DNA of 23,559 bases from an uncultured Clostridia bacterium. GTDB taxonomy: Bacteria; Bacillota; Clostridia; UBA1381. The position numbers were made by a program, and so were the translations under genes. The notes below the pieces were generated by a model. It was given only the letters and a program-made list of their open reading frames with translations. It did no database searches and had not been told where the DNA came from. The stretch lies in assembly GCA_934489015.1 (NCBI GenBank), contig CAKSSN010000034.1, positions 1 to 23,559 of the forward strand, read 5' to 3'. Positions 1 through 7,594 of this stretch are shown here, in pieces. The first letter of the stretch is position 1, and the number at the start of each line of letters is the position of its first letter.

Positions 1-96
1 TTTCCGAATGGATTGTTAGTTATGCCGGTTGAAGAATTAAAGTAGTTTCAGAAATTTGGGGTAAATTTCGACTGCACATTTATTGACATTTCCATT

Positions 97-125
97 ATTA
101 TACACCATTTTGGAGGCCTTGTAAA
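97..125 (-). promoter_or_regulatory. Outward-facing sigma-A-type promoter
   Basis: On the minus strand a TTTACA -35 box (120-125) and a TATAAT -10 box (97-102) are separated by exactly 17 bp. It would fire leftwards out of the window, so it probably serves a gene beyond position 1. No start codon with a ribosome binding site is visible in the roughly 90 bases downstream. Confidence 0.6.
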
Positions 126-198
126 GAGTTTACACAAAATTTAGGATTGACTCCGAGTTGACTGCAGCCCTATTTTTTCTGTTATTTTGTTACAGCCC

Positions 199-2850
199 TT
201 ATTTCCATGAACTCACAGACAACGGCTCAAGAGAGTTTAAATCCTTGAAAATCATCGCTTTCACCATGTCTGAGTTGTCGGCATTCAAGCCGAGCTTAGT
301 GAGAGTTATTGACGTCTTTTGGGTGATGTTTTCGGTTTTTGTATCGACAAGCCTGCCGTCCTTATACAGAGCGACAACAAGCACGCAAGGGGAATCCGCA
401 AATAATACAACAATATTCTTGCCGGTGTTTACTACGGCAGCTTCCGGCTTTTTGTTCGTATGTATCAGCTCATCGCCGTGATTGCCTACCAGATATACAG
501 TTCCTCCGCTGAACGACGGGTACGATTTGCCTATGTCCTGATACCATATCTGTGTACCGTCGCATCTTGCTCGGTTGAGCTGATACGTGGCATAGCCGGA
601 AAACCAATCGTCCGTATACAGCGCACGGTATGTAGAACCATATTCGCCGCCGTATGCCGCTGTGCCGGCAGATGCAACATTAACTTCAATATTTAATGAC
701 GGTTTCTGTACAGCGCCTATTATTGCTGCGCCGGAGGATTTTCCGGCAGCATAGCAGTTCGTAAGCCGACGGAACAAGGTGGAATTGACATATCCGAGAA
801 CACCGCCGGTATATCCGCCGCTTTTCGCCGTTACATTTCCTGTCGAGCCGCAGTTGCTTATCCATACATCTTCGTTTGCATATCCCAAAATGCCGCCTAT
901 GCAGTCCGAAGCGTTCGGTACGTTTATATTACCGGAATAGATACATTTTTCGATTGTCAGTAAGCCGGAAAGCCCTCTGCTACTACCGACTACTCCGCCC
1001 ACGTGTTTTGCGGACGCATTTCCCGAAATATCAACGCTCGATATAATTCCCGAGAAGACTGCGCCGCCTTTTGCAGCACCGGCAACTCCGCCGATTTTTA
1101 CATATTCGGTTTCGCTTGGAAGCGATATTTTTCCGCTTACGGAAAGATTTTTTACCGTACCTCCGGAAACAGTGCCGAAAAGTCCGAAATTATCATGTGA
1201 AACTGTAAAATTTATATTTTTTATTTCTTTGCCGTTGCCGTCAAATGTTCCGCCAAACGGCGTTTCGGCGGAATTTCCTATAACAACGGAAGTTGTTCCG
1301 CCAAAATCTATATCGTTTGTCAGAATTGCGTTTAAGTTACTTTTTCCGCTGTTTACCAGACGTGCAAATCCGAAAAGGTCGAGCGGAGTGCCTATTTGGT
1401 ATACGTCGTCCGTCATTTCCGGCAAATATTCGTATTTGCAAAACGTGCATATGCCGTCTGTATCAAACGTATGTTCAAGCGTTTCGTTTTCAAATTCGAT
1501 TACTTTGCCGTTGGAATTTCTCAGTTGAGTTTTGCAGCTGTGGGAGTGACCGCCGGCGGCAGCTGTCCATTCTCCCCATGTATGGGTATGTGTATATTCG
1601 CATACGTTGCATTTCATCGTGTCGGCGGTGTCTTTAACCCATGTATGATTTGCGCTGATGAGCATCGAAGAACAGAATGCACAGCGTTTTGTATGGCCAT
1701 AGTCGCCTGTTCCCCAGTCGTCACTCGGTACATGAGAACCTTTTGCGTATGCCGCACCGCAGTCGAGGCATGAATATTGCGTTTGGCAGTTTCCCACCGT
1801 ATCGGTGTGATGGTATCCCATATCCTTTCTTGCGTCGCAGCTTTGGCATGAATTCCAGTGAGCGTATGCGTCCAGGGAAACGGCTTCTTCCCATGCATTG
1901 TGTTCGTGAGTTATTTTGCATACCTTGCATTTGTTGTCCGAACCGAAGTTATGTATTTCAGGCGATTTTGTTGCGCCGCATTCGCTGTTTTCGCATACGA
2001 GCCAATGCCTTGACGAGTCATATTTGTATGATGTCCAGCTGTGCGTATGTCCGGCTATTTCGGTGCGTACATATTTGCAGGTACGGCAGATATTATCAGA
2101 AAAATTATGCTCTTCGTAGTACCTTTGTTTCGTATCTTCAACGATGGTACAGCCGTCGTTTTGACATTTTGCATAATGATAAAAGCTGTCCGAAGCTGTC
2201 CATCTCGGATAGCTCTGATAATTGTGTTCGTGGGCGAATGCCTCGGCAGTTGCCGTAATGTTATCGGGATTTTCTGTGCTACCGGCAGCGTGCAGCAGCG
2301 AGTATGCGGTAATAACAACCGAGCCGCTTTTCTTCGGAAGCACTTTTCCGGAGGACGGACCTACTCCGATAATTTCCGAATTGTCGGAGGAATATCTTAC
2401 GGTATCGGTTGTGTCGCTCGGACCGAGTTCGGCAATTAAAGCAGGTGCAAAATCAAAACCGTATGACGATTGGTATTCTGTGGCGAAATACATTTTGCTG
2501 TAGTTCATCTTGATTGTTTCCGCTCTCTTTTTTACGGATATTGTTATCTTCGCACTTGATTTGTTGCTCGATTTATTGTATGAAGATATCGTAACCGTAC
2601 CGGGATTAAGCGTAGTGAGCTTGCCTGAGGTTCTTCCGATTGTTGCGACCGATGTGTCGCTGCTTATGAAATAAACGTCTGACGAGCCTGTGTCTTTTAT
2701 CGTATACGTACTGTTGCACGTCATGATAGTAGGGATAGCCGAGCCGTCCGAAAGGACAAGTTTGTTTGCAGCCAATGCCGCCGGGCATAAAAATACCAAA
2801 ATCAAAATCATACAAAATGTCGTATGTAAAAGGCGCTTTGGAAAATTCAT
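199..2850 (-). CDS. Large secreted protein with Ig-like, Cys/His-repeat and GLUG-like regions
   Basis: This 883-aa protein starts at an ATG with GGAGGT six bases upstream (2857-2862). A signal peptide occupies residues 1-28 (hydrophobic core, then AALA). Residues about 30-105 look like a bacterial Ig-like (BIG2) domain (SVATIG...GKLTTLNPGTVTI), and a second, more diverged one follows to about 200. Residues about 205-475 hold a series of His- and Cys-rich modules with CxxC pairs (for example C255/C258, C308/C311, C335/C338, C361/C364, C390/C393, C414/C417, C468/C471) and HxH starts. Residues about 485-715 carry glycine-rich GLUG-like repeats (FGGTFDGNGKEIKN, GGVVG, GGILGY, GGVLGY). I see no LPxTG anchor or C-terminal membrane segment, so it is probably released or held non-covalently. 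Adhesion or glycan binding is inferred from the domain mix; the exact function is unknown. Confidence 0.85.
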   Translation of the reverse strand: MNFPKRLLHTTFCMILILVFLCPAALAANKLVLSDGSAIPTIMTCNSTYTIKDTGSSDVYFISSDTSVATIGRTSGKLTTLNPGTVTISSYNKSSNKSSAKITISVKKRAETIKMNYSKMYFATEYQSSYGFDFAPALIAELGPSDTTDTVRYSSDNSEIIGVGPSSGKVLPKKSGSVVITAYSLLHAAGSTENPDNITATAEAFAHEHNYQSYPRWTASDSFYHYAKCQNDGCTIVEDTKQRYYEEHNFSDNICRTCKYVRTEIAGHTHSWTSYKYDSSRHWLVCENSECGATKSPEIHNFGSDNKCKVCKITHEHNAWEEAVSLDAYAHWNSCQSCDARKDMGYHHTDTVGNCQTQYSCLDCGAAYAKGSHVPSDDWGTGDYGHTKRCAFCSSMLISANHTWVKDTADTMKCNVCEYTHTHTWGEWTAAAGGHSHSCKTQLRNSNGKVIEFENETLEHTFDTDGICTFCKYEYLPEMTDDVYQIGTPLDLFGFARLVNSGKSNLNAILTNDIDFGGTTSVVIGNSAETPFGGTFDGNGKEIKNINFTVSHDNFGLFGTVSGGTVKNLSVSGKISLPSETEYVKIGGVAGAAKGGAVFSGIISSVDISGNASAKHVGGVVGSSRGLSGLLTIEKCIYSGNINVPNASDCIGGILGYANEDVWISNCGSTGNVTAKSGGYTGGVLGYVNSTLFRRLTNCYAAGKSSGAAIIGAVQKPSLNIEVNVASAGTAAYGGEYGSTYRALYTDDWFSGYATYQLNRARCDGTQIWYQDIGKSYPSFSGGTVYLVGNHGDELIHTNKKPEAAVVNTGKNIVVLFADSPCVLVVALYKDGRLVDTKTENITQKTSITLTKLGLNADNSDMVKAMIFKDLNSLEPLSVSSWK

Positions 2851-2881
2851 TAAAATACCTCCAAAATATTAATGTATATTG

Positions 2882-2910
2882 ATTGTATCACAAATTTTTC
2901 ATTTTGTCAT
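2882..2910 (-). promoter_or_regulatory. Probable promoter of the large secreted protein gene
   Basis: Minus strand: ATGACA (2905-2910), a 17-bp spacer and TACAAT (2882-2887), preceded by a TGA that fits an extended -10. It lies 32 bp upstream of the start codon and just before the GGAGGT site. Confidence 0.5.
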
Positions 2911-2989
2911 CAGTCCAAAGTATGATATGAATAAAAAAAAGACCTCCGAAAGGCAGTCCGCAATAAAACAGCAATAGTGTTTTCTTTGA

Positions 2990-3038
2990 AAGGGGCTGTA
3001 GTCAACCCGATTTTAAAATCGTTTTGCTACAGCCCCTT
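2990..3038. repeat. Imperfect 49-bp palindrome, possible terminator after ispH-S1
   Basis: Two 12-bp arms (2990-3001 and 3027-3038) are perfect inverted repeats of AAGGGGCTGTAG. They enclose a second perfect 14-bp palindrome, CGATTTTAAAATCG, at 3008-3021. It lies just past the stop of ispH-S1. It can fold into a long hairpin, but the following T run on the minus strand is short, so it is either a weak terminator or an intergenic palindromic repeat. A related sequence occurs at 151-200, after the stop of the large secreted protein. Confidence 0.6.
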
Positions 3039-3059
3039 AAATATAAATTCAATATAAAA

Positions 3060-5108
3060 TTATTCAGCGTCCTCTGCGTCTGAAATAGGCTCTTCAACCT
3101 CAACCTCAGGATCGGTTGAATATACGAGAGCTTCGCCGTCTGCCGGCTCTTCCTCAACCTCAGGAGCTGCCTCTTCCTCCTTAGCCTCAGGAGCGATTAA
3201 TGCTCTTATGCTAAGGCTGATCTTTTTAGCATCCCAGTCAATATCCGTAATCTTAACCTGAACCTCCTGACCGATTGAAAGCACATCTTCAGGCTTTTCA
3301 ATCCTTCTGTCAGCAATCTGTGAAATATGGATAAGACCGTCAACTGTCGGGATAAGCTCTGCAAAAGCACCGAACGAAAGCATTCTTACAACCTTAACAG
3401 TTATAACATCGCCAACGTTAAATCTTGACTTTGCAACAACCCACGGATTGTCCTCAGCATTTTTAAAGCCGAGAGAGATTTTCTTTGTTTCGGGCTTAAG
3501 GTCCTTGATGTAAACATCAACCGTATCGCCTACAGAAACAACCTCTGACGGATGCTTAATTCTGCTCCATGAAAGCTCGCTGATATGAACAAGACCGTCA
3601 ACACCGCCGATGTCAACAAATGCACCGAAGCTTGTGAGAGATTTAACAACGCCTGTATATCTCTTGCCAACTTCTGCACTTGCCCAGAATGCGTCTTCCT
3701 TTTCCTTCTTTTCCTGCTCAAGAATTACTCTTACCGAGCCGACAACACGCTTTCTTCTGTCATCAATTTCGATAAGCTTAAGCTTAACATCATTTCCTAC
3801 GAGAGTCTGTAAATCCTGTACAAATCTTTCAGAGGCCTGTCTTGCCGGAACGAAAACCTGAGTATCGAGAGCCTGGGCAATCACTCCACCTTTCACAGCC
3901 TTAATGATTTTGCCTTCAAGAACATCTCCGTTTTCATAGGCTTCTTTAATTTTGTTCCACGCTTCCTGCTGTACAATCTTCTTGCGCGAAAGTACAACCT
4001 TTCCTTCGCTGTCATTAACGCCGACAACGTATACCTTTATATCGTCACCGGGCTTAACCAGATCTGAAGCTTTTGCGTTCGGATCGTCAGTGAGCTGATC
4101 GAGAGCGAGCTGACCGTTATACTTGAAGCCGCCCAAGTCAACAATAACCTCATTGTTGCGCACCTCCACAACAACACCGTCGATGATGTCGCCGTTATTG
4201 AGGCTCTTGCCCCCGTACTGCTCAAACATCTCCGCAAAATTTTCTTCATTCTTCAGATTTTCATCCATAGCTTTAACTACCTCCTCGATAATACGTCCGG
4301 GCGTCGACGCTCCCGCCGTAATACCTATCTTTTTATTATTTTTATATATACCCGGAGGAATATCCTCCGAAGCTTCAATATGGAAAGTGCAAGGGCAAAT
4401 GCTTTTTGATATTTCGTAAAGCTTGCGCGTATTGGAGCTTTCCATTCCGCCGACTACGAGCATAGCGTCGCTTTCGGCCGCCAAAGAAGCTGCCTCCTCC
4501 TGACGCTTTGCTGTCGCATTACATATTGTATCAAAAAACAGTACCTGATTGCAAGTATTTTTGAGAAAATTTACGATTTGAACAAATTTTTTTTTATTTA
4601 TTGTTGTTTGTGCTACAACACAACATGGATTTTTTATGAAATCCTCCGGAATTTTCGTTTCTGTATCGTAAATTACAAGCGCACTGTTGTCGCAGTGACC
4701 GTTTATTCCGATCACTTCGGGGTGATTTTTATCGCCCACAATTATTATTTTTTCGCCGTCTGCATGATGCTCGGCAACAATTTTGTGTATTTTCTCAACA
4801 AACGGACACGTCAGATCTTCATATTCGATTTTGTTTTCTTCAAGATAATCAAATATTTCTTTCGGCGCGCCGTGAGTTCTTATAATAACCTTTGTCCCCT
4901 CCGGAACATCCTTAATATTATCATAGGCCTTAACGCCCATCTCTTCAAGCTCACCGACAACCTGCCTGTTATGAATAAGCTTTCCGTAGGTGCAGATTTT
5001 TTCTCCGCCTGCGGCACACTCATACACTCTGTCGACGGCGCGGCTTACGCCATAACAAAAGCCTGCCGTTTTTGCAAGAGTGACTACTCTTTTTTCATTT
5101 TTATTCAT
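3060..5108 (-). CDS. ispH: 4-hydroxy-3-methylbut-2-enyl diphosphate reductase fused to four S1 domains
   Basis: This 682-aa fusion protein has two parts. Residues 1-285 are IspH, the last enzyme of the MEP isoprenoid pathway, which reduces HMBPP to IPP and DMAPP with a [4Fe-4S] cluster. The cluster cysteines are visible as C18 (GFCYGV), C101 (TCPFVEK) and C196 (ICNATAKRQ). Substrate-site residues H46, H79, H129, E131, the TT at 168-169, SSN at 224-226 and S268 are present. Residues about 305-635 contain four S1 RNA-binding domains (starting near 306, 393, 481 and 566), followed by an acidic Glu-rich tail. Fusion of IspH to ribosomal protein S1-like domains is known in Clostridia; the benefit of the fusion is not established. 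The start codon overlaps the last 8 bases of the upstream LCP gene (ATGAATAA), which points to translational coupling. Confidence 0.95.
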   Translation of the reverse strand: MNKNEKRVVTLAKTAGFCYGVSRAVDRVYECAAGGEKICTYGKLIHNRQVVGELEEMGVKAYDNIKDVPEGTKVIIRTHGAPKEIFDYLEENKIEYEDLTCPFVEKIHKIVAEHHADGEKIIIVGDKNHPEVIGINGHCDNSALVIYDTETKIPEDFIKNPCCVVAQTTINKKKFVQIVNFLKNTCNQVLFFDTICNATAKRQEEAASLAAESDAMLVVGGMESSNTRKLYEISKSICPCTFHIEASEDIPPGIYKNNKKIGITAGASTPGRIIEEVVKAMDENLKNEENFAEMFEQYGGKSLNNGDIIDGVVVEVRNNEVIVDLGGFKYNGQLALDQLTDDPNAKASDLVKPGDDIKVYVVGVNDSEGKVVLSRKKIVQQEAWNKIKEAYENGDVLEGKIIKAVKGGVIAQALDTQVFVPARQASERFVQDLQTLVGNDVKLKLIEIDDRRKRVVGSVRVILEQEKKEKEDAFWASAEVGKRYTGVVKSLTSFGAFVDIGGVDGLVHISELSWSRIKHPSEVVSVGDTVDVYIKDLKPETKKISLGFKNAEDNPWVVAKSRFNVGDVITVKVVRMLSFGAFAELIPTVDGLIHISQIADRRIEKPEDVLSIGQEVQVKITDIDWDAKKISLSIRALIAPEAKEEEAAPEVEEEPADGEALVYSTDPEVEVEEPISDAEDAE

Positions 5109-6450
5109 TTACCGACTCCGAATCCTCATTATCGTCCGTTACCGATTTAACCGGTATTTTTGTTGCCTCGCTGTTAGATGATGATTCCTGCTTCTGCGGC
5201 GCCTTTGTAGCCTCCGGCTTTTTTGTCGCCTCAGGCTTCTTTGTAGCTTCCGACTTAGACTCCTCCGCCTTTACGGTCGCTTTCGGCTTTGCCGTAACCT
5301 CATTTGCGCTCTTAGCCGGCGCTTTTGTTGCGCTTGACTTATTTTCGGAGGATGTACTCGTCTTGGGCTTTGCAGTCTGAACAGCAGTGCCCGACGATGC
5401 CTTAGGCTTTGCCGTAACAGCTTCCGCCTGCCCGGTTTTGCTGCCGGAGGACTTATCCGTGCTTTGTCCCGGTGCCTTGTCTATCGTAATATTTGAAGCG
5501 TCATAGCCAAATTCGGTTTCTATAATATTTCGCGTTTCTTCAAGGTCGCATACCCAGTACGATACCTTATCAATCGTTTGCGCAATTCCCGGAAGCGAGA
5601 ACGCAGACAGATTTTCACTCTTGAAATCGTTCAGATACTTCGAGTATTTTATAACATCCTTTACCGACATATTTGTTTTTATCGACTCCGAAAGCTGCTT
5701 AAACATTGCCGGGATTTTAAGAATAAGCGATGCTTTGAGTTTCTGGTCGATTACAGCCTGTATAAACTGCTGCTGAACTTTTATTCTGTCAATATCGCCG
5801 TTTGCATAGCTCTTTCTTTTACCATTAACCTTGTTTCCCTTTCTGTAGCGCAGAAGCTGAACTGCCTTTGCACCGTCAAGTTTCTGAGGACCGGGCTTAA
5901 GGTTTATATGAAGTCCCTGCACGGGATCGTCATAAACCATTCCCACGCCGTCATTGTAAAGGTCGGGAATTTCAAAGTCAATCGGGCCGAGAAGATTTAT
6001 ACATTCGGCAACGTCGTCAAAGGACATTTCAACATAATAGTTAATCGGCACACCGGTAAGTCTTGTAACGGCTTCAACAGTGCCCTGCGCGCCCATTATC
6101 CCGCCGGAAGACGATCTTATTGCATGAGCGGCGTTTATTTTCTGATATTTTGACCCCACATACATTCTTGTGTCACGCGGAATTGACAAAAGCGTTGCCT
6201 TTTTCGTTTCCGTATCAAAGGAAGCGAGCATTATACAGTCTGTTCTGAGACCGCCCTCGTCAACGCCCATTAAAAGAACATTTATCTTGCCGTCCGCCGT
6301 GTCAACTGTTGCAATTTCGTCCGTTGTCAGACCCGGCTCCGACGGCTGCCAGAAGCCGAAGCCCAAAGCACCCAGAAGTCCTACAAGCAGTACCGCAAGG
6401 CAAATTCCGAGCACCTGAAAATATCGTTTTACATTTATTTTATTTTTCAC
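5101..6450 (-). CDS. LytR-CpsA-Psr (LCP) family wall-polymer transferase
   Basis: This 449-aa protein probably attaches anionic or other polymers from undecaprenyl-phosphate carriers to peptidoglycan, outside the membrane. The start is GTG with GGAGG eight bases upstream (6459-6463). One membrane helix spans about residues 11-34. The LCP catalytic domain runs from about 55 to 315, with the expected features: NVLLMGVDEGGLRTD, SIPRDTRM (R92, D93, R95), KINAAHA, LRYRKG (R201, R203) and DIDRIKVQQQF. Residues about 325-449 are a low-complexity Lys/Thr/Pro/Ala/Ser tail with ATKKPE-type repeats, likely an extended wall-spanning segment. It is first in an operon with ispH-S1, which overlaps its stop codon; undecaprenyl phosphate links the two gene products through isoprenoid supply (inference). 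Confidence 0.93.
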   Translation of the reverse strand: MKNKINVKRYFQVLGICLAVLLVGLLGALGFGFWQPSEPGLTTDEIATVDTADGKINVLLMGVDEGGLRTDCIMLASFDTETKKATLLSIPRDTRMYVGSKYQKINAAHAIRSSSGGIMGAQGTVEAVTRLTGVPINYYVEMSFDDVAECINLLGPIDFEIPDLYNDGVGMVYDDPVQGLHINLKPGPQKLDGAKAVQLLRYRKGNKVNGKRKSYANGDIDRIKVQQQFIQAVIDQKLKASLILKIPAMFKQLSESIKTNMSVKDVIKYSKYLNDFKSENLSAFSLPGIAQTIDKVSYWVCDLEETRNIIETEFGYDASNITIDKAPGQSTDKSSGSKTGQAEAVTAKPKASSGTAVQTAKPKTSTSSENKSSATKAPAKSANEVTAKPKATVKAEESKSEATKKPEATKKPEATKAPQKQESSSNSEATKIPVKSVTDDNEDSESVNE

Positions 6451-6528
6451 GTGTTAATCCTCCAAAAATAATCGGTTTATTTCCGTAATTTTTAAAATTA
6501 TTTCATATTTCGACATACACATATGGTT

Positions 6529-6557
6529 ATTATATCACTTATTCGGGCCGCCGTCAA
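6529..6557 (-). promoter_or_regulatory. Promoter of the LCP-ispH operon
   Basis: Minus strand: TTGACG (6552-6557), a 17-bp spacer and TATAAT (6529-6534). It lies 78 bp upstream of the LCP start codon. There is no clear terminator between the AraC gene stop (6620) and this promoter, so some read-through from the AraC gene is possible. Confidence 0.75.
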
Positions 6558-6619
6558 GGAAATATCAACATATTTTATAATTTGTACATAATTATTTTTT
6601 ATTTACTTTATAAATCACC

Positions 6620-7417
6620 TTATGTATTTTTACGATATTCGCTCGGAGATATACCGCATTTTTTCCGAAAAAGCTTTGAAAATGCGGCTCTGTCATCATA
6701 TCCGACAGCTGCTGCAATTTCATTTATCGTCATATCGTCCTCACACAAAAGCTTTGCGGCAATGCCGATTTTAAAATTTATTATATATTCTCCCGGACTC
6801 ATTCCGAGCTTTTCTTTAAATAGCCTGAACAGATACGAATATTCGAGCATTGCCGCCTTTGACAAATCCTTAGCCGTTATTTTTTTCATATAATTTAATC
6901 TGACATATTCGCGGCATATGTCAATATATCTGTCGGGAGCGGGCTTTTTGCGCGCCGTTTTGCCTGATGAGGTTTCGAGCATTTCGCTCATAAGATTTAA
7001 AAATCGGCTGTATATATAAAATTCGTTCTTTTCCGTGTCTATTTCCGCCATTTCCTCAAAGCACCCGGCAAGCTTTTCGGGATTATTTGTTTTATAAATC
7101 GGATTTTCGCTGTCAAGCTTTAATATTTCAAGAAATTCCTTTCCGAGCGCTCCCGAAAAATTTATCCATATATATGTCCATGGGTCATTTTCATCCGCCC
7201 GGTACAGACCCTTTTTATTGCCGATGAAGAAAGCATTGCCGGCTTCAAGGCTGTATGTTCTGTTTTCCGTTGTAAACGTTCCCCTGCCGCTTACAATATA
7301 ATGAATAAGATAATCCTTTTTAAACTGCCACGAGTATAAATGTCCCGGTCCGCATTCTTCCTTTCCGATATGGTTTATTGTAAGGTCGGAATAATCTCTC
7401 AGTATAAAATTCTGCAT
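6620..7417 (-). CDS. AraC-family regulator with an N-terminal cupin sensor
   Basis: This 265-aa protein starts at an ATG behind a very strong ribosome binding site (GAGGAGGGG, 7423-7431). Residues about 10-95 form an AraC-type cupin ligand domain (IVSGRGTFTT, LEAGNAFFIG). Residues about 163-265 are the double helix-turn-helix domain, with MTINEIAAAVGYDDRAAFSKLFRKKCGISPSEYR in two adjoining parts as the second helix-turn-helix and family signature. It is divergent from the GH27 alpha-galactosidase gene across 177 bp holding both promoters. It is therefore probably the sugar-responsive activator of that gene, with an alpha-galactoside or breakdown product as ligand (inference from position). 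Confidence 0.92.
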   Translation of the reverse strand: MQNFILRDYSDLTINHIGKEECGPGHLYSWQFKKDYLIHYIVSGRGTFTTENRTYSLEAGNAFFIGNKKGLYRADENDPWTYIWINFSGALGKEFLEILKLDSENPIYKTNNPEKLAGCFEEMAEIDTEKNEFYIYSRFLNLMSEMLETSSGKTARKKPAPDRYIDICREYVRLNYMKKITAKDLSKAAMLEYSYLFRLFKEKLGMSPGEYIINFKIGIAAKLLCEDDMTINEIAAAVGYDDRAAFSKLFRKKCGISPSEYRKNT

Positions 7418-7458
7418 ATCAGCCCCTCCTCTTTTTTTAAAACGTGCATCACATTTTT

Positions 7459-7488
7459 ATTATACAATAATAATACACATATATGCAA
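7459..7488 (-). promoter_or_regulatory. Probable promoter of the AraC regulator gene
   Basis: Minus strand: TTGCAT (7483-7488), an 18-bp spacer and TATAAT (7459-7464). It is back to back with the GH27 promoter at 7499-7527, so a regulator bound between them could act on both genes. Confidence 0.55.
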
Positions 7489-7498
7489 GGTTTTTACG

Positions 7499-7527
7499 TT
7501 TACAAACTTAAATTTTGTTGATATAAT
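7499..7527 (+). promoter_or_regulatory. Promoter of the GH27 alpha-galactosidase gene
   Basis: TTTACA (7499-7504), a 17-bp spacer and a perfect TATAAT (7522-7527). The start site would be near 7534, giving a 5' leader of about 60 nt that contains the inverted repeat at 7545-7578. Confidence 0.75.
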
Positions 7528-7544
7528 GCAATTAAATAACACAC

Positions 7545-7578
7545 AAGCGATTGCACACTGTATATTTTACAATCGCTT
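7545..7578 (+). promoter_or_regulatory. Inverted repeat in the GH27 leader (operator or hairpin)
   Basis: Perfect 9-bp arms AAGCGATTG (7545-7553) and CAATCGCTT (7570-7578) flank a 16-bp spacer and end two bases before the ribosome binding site (7581-7586). It lies downstream of the predicted start site, so it could be a repressor operator or an mRNA hairpin that influences translation. There is no T run for a terminator. Confidence 0.55.
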
Positions 7579-7594
7579 AGAGGAGGAATTAAAT

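Noticed and set aside
83..104. Plus-strand promoter using TTGACA at 83-88
   Set aside because: No -10 box lies at a suitable distance; the TATAAT here belongs to the minus-strand promoter, and no plus-strand gene follows.
4578..5150. Open frame of 190 codons on the plus strand
   Set aside because: It is antisense to the ispH part of the fusion gene, lacks a ribosome binding site and encodes no recognisable domain.
5160..5480. Short repeats in the LCP gene tail as a possible CRISPR-like array
   Set aside because: They are degenerate codon repeats encoding a Lys/Pro/Ala/Thr-rich tail, without fixed unit length or spacers.
7340..7594. Upstream extension of the alpha-galactosidase reading frame
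   Set aside because: It crosses the promoter region and part of the AraC gene; the GH27 family start and a strong ribosome binding site place the start at 7595.
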